DNA of 64,000 nt from Legionella drozanskii LLAP-1 (GTDB taxonomy: Bacteria; Pseudomonadota; Gammaproteobacteria; Legionellales; Legionellaceae): assembly GCF_001467585.1 (NCBI RefSeq), contig NZ_LNXY01000001.1:1-64000 (forward strand). The letters are read 5' to 3'. The position numbers and the translations under genes were made by a program. Position 1 is the first letter of the stretch. Each line of letters begins with the position of its first letter. The notes below the pieces were generated by a model. That model was given only the letters and a program-made list of their open reading frames with translations, was not told the origin of the DNA and did not search any database. Of the stretch, positions 63,415 through 64,000 are shown piece by piece.

Positions 63415-64000
63415 ATGAATATTTTCAATCTACCTGATTTGGGCGAAGGGTTGCCCGATGCAGAAATTCATGAATGGTTTGTTAAAGAAGGCGACCTAGT
63501 AACTCTAGATCAGCCCCTAGTATCCATGGAAACAGCTAAAGCAGTAGTTGATGTACCCTGCCCGCAAAATGGAAAAATTACCAAACTTTTTGGTAATCCT
63601 GGGGATGTGATAAAAACTGGTGAACCATTGGTAGGCTTTGAAGCGGCTGAAACAACTAGAGTCGATAAAGGAACCGTCGTTGGCAACCTCGAAGAAAGCA
63701 CTGACATCAGCCCCGATAATTTCATCATTGGCTCAAGTCGTGCCGATTCAAAACGCATTAAAACAACCCCAGCCGTGCGTTTGCTAGCAAAGAAATTGGG
63801 AGTTGAACTTAATTTAATTCAAGGCAGTGGTGAGCATGGCCTCATTACTCGCGACGATGTGCAAGCTGCCGCAAATAAAAAAACAGAGTTACCTGAAGGG
63901 TATGAGCCGTTACGTGGGGTTCGGCGTGCAATGCTCCATAGTATGGTGCAATCTCATCATGAAATTGTGCCAGTTAGTATTTTCGACGAAGCAGATATAG
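63415..64000 (+). CDS. pdhC: Dihydrolipoamide acyltransferase E2, 3' end outside window
   Basis: The first 195 residues of an E2 component; the frame is open to the right edge. A single lipoyl domain covers residues 1-75, with the lipoyl-attachment Lys in METAKAVVDVP. After a short linker comes the peripheral-subunit-binding domain (TPAVRLLAKKLGVELNLIQG, about 121-153). The catalytic domain begins near YEPLRGVRRAMLHSM. GGAG precedes the ATG, 2 nt after pdhB. Its lipoyl domain is an expected target of LipB, encoded at 6.5 kb. Confidence 0.92.
   Translation, partial: MNIFNLPDLGEGLPDAEIHEWFVKEGDLVTLDQPLVSMETAKAVVDVPCPQNGKITKLFGNPGDVIKTGEPLVGFEAAETTRVDKGTVVGNLEESTDISPDNFIIGSSRADSKRIKTTPAVRLLAKKLGVELNLIQGSGEHGLITRDDVQAAANKKTELPEGYEPLRGVRRAMLHSMVQSHHEIVPVSIFDEADI

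Noticed and set aside
1-64000. Search for tRNA, rRNA, CRISPR arrays, transposases and phage genes
   Set aside because: No cloverleaf-like block, regularly spaced direct repeats, integrase or transposase motif was seen in any gap or frame.

Overview
The window reads as chromosome of a Legionella-like gammaproteobacterium. It is AT-rich and holds typical gammaproteobacterial housekeeping blocks (rlpA/dacA/ybeD/lipB, pilBCD, prpBCD, pta-ackA, ndk-rlmN-pilW-rodZ-hisS-yfgM-bamB-der, pdhAB-E2). Legionella-type genes are mixed in: an ankyrin-repeat protein, an EnhA-like L,D-transpeptidase, a DedA-PAP2-LssY membrane protein, and several large orphan proteins that look like Dot/Icm effector candidates. 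No ispG lies between rodZ and hisS, which fits the mevalonate-based isoprenoid route known in Legionella. I cannot name the species. I see no rRNA, tRNA, CRISPR array, transposase or prophage gene.

Layout. 1-1847: ankyrin-repeat protein cut by the left edge. 2-7.2 kb: CsbD stress protein, L,D-transpeptidase, RlpA, then the dacA-dat-ybeD-lipB operon for peptidoglycan trimming and lipoate transfer. 7.2-12.2 kb: LssY-like membrane protein, metallophosphoesterase, small membrane protein and YafK-like L,D-transpeptidase. 12.3-18 kb: hpt, DUF1820, a methyltransferase, and type IV pilus genes pilBCD. 18-28.9 kb: alpha/beta hydrolase, a Sel1/membrane protein pair, PpsR, an AidB-like acyl-CoA dehydrogenase, the prpBCD methylcitrate operon, a Trp-rich small protein, PhzF and an orphan. 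28.9-37 kb: mnmC, a POT-like transporter, pta-ackA, and a membrane orphan with a Glu-rich tail. 37-43.6 kb: PfkB kinase, hemL, a small rubredoxin gene, hemJ, terC, pcnB-folK, usp. 43.7-51.4 kb: the der-to-ndk block. 51.5-61.2 kb: orphans, miaE, minC-lpxH, fadD, a CoA-type Nudix, pabB, and a 703-residue effector candidate. 61.4-64 kb: pdhA, pdhB and the start of the E2 gene, cut by the right edge.

Links between genes. LipB supplies the octanoyl group for lipoylation, and the E2 lipoyl domain at the right end is a substrate of that pathway. Pta-AckA and PDH meet at acetyl-CoA, and prpBCD consumes propionyl-CoA. HemL and HemJ are both haem enzymes and lie within 2 kb with rubredoxin between them. 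RlpA, the D,D-carboxypeptidase, two L,D-transpeptidases, RodZ, BamB, LpxH and MinC form a strong envelope theme. MnmC, MiaE, HisS and RlmN act on tRNA or rRNA.

The intergenic regions carry a dispersed palindromic repeat family (core TGTAGGTTGGGCC ... GGCCCAACCTACA, often with a conserved centre AACAAATTCATT). A second element occurs as an inverted pair at 23.4 kb. Clear candidate operators are a 14-bp perfect palindrome before pta and an interrupted palindrome before prpB. All assignments come from reading the sequence and from knowledge of families; no database search was run.
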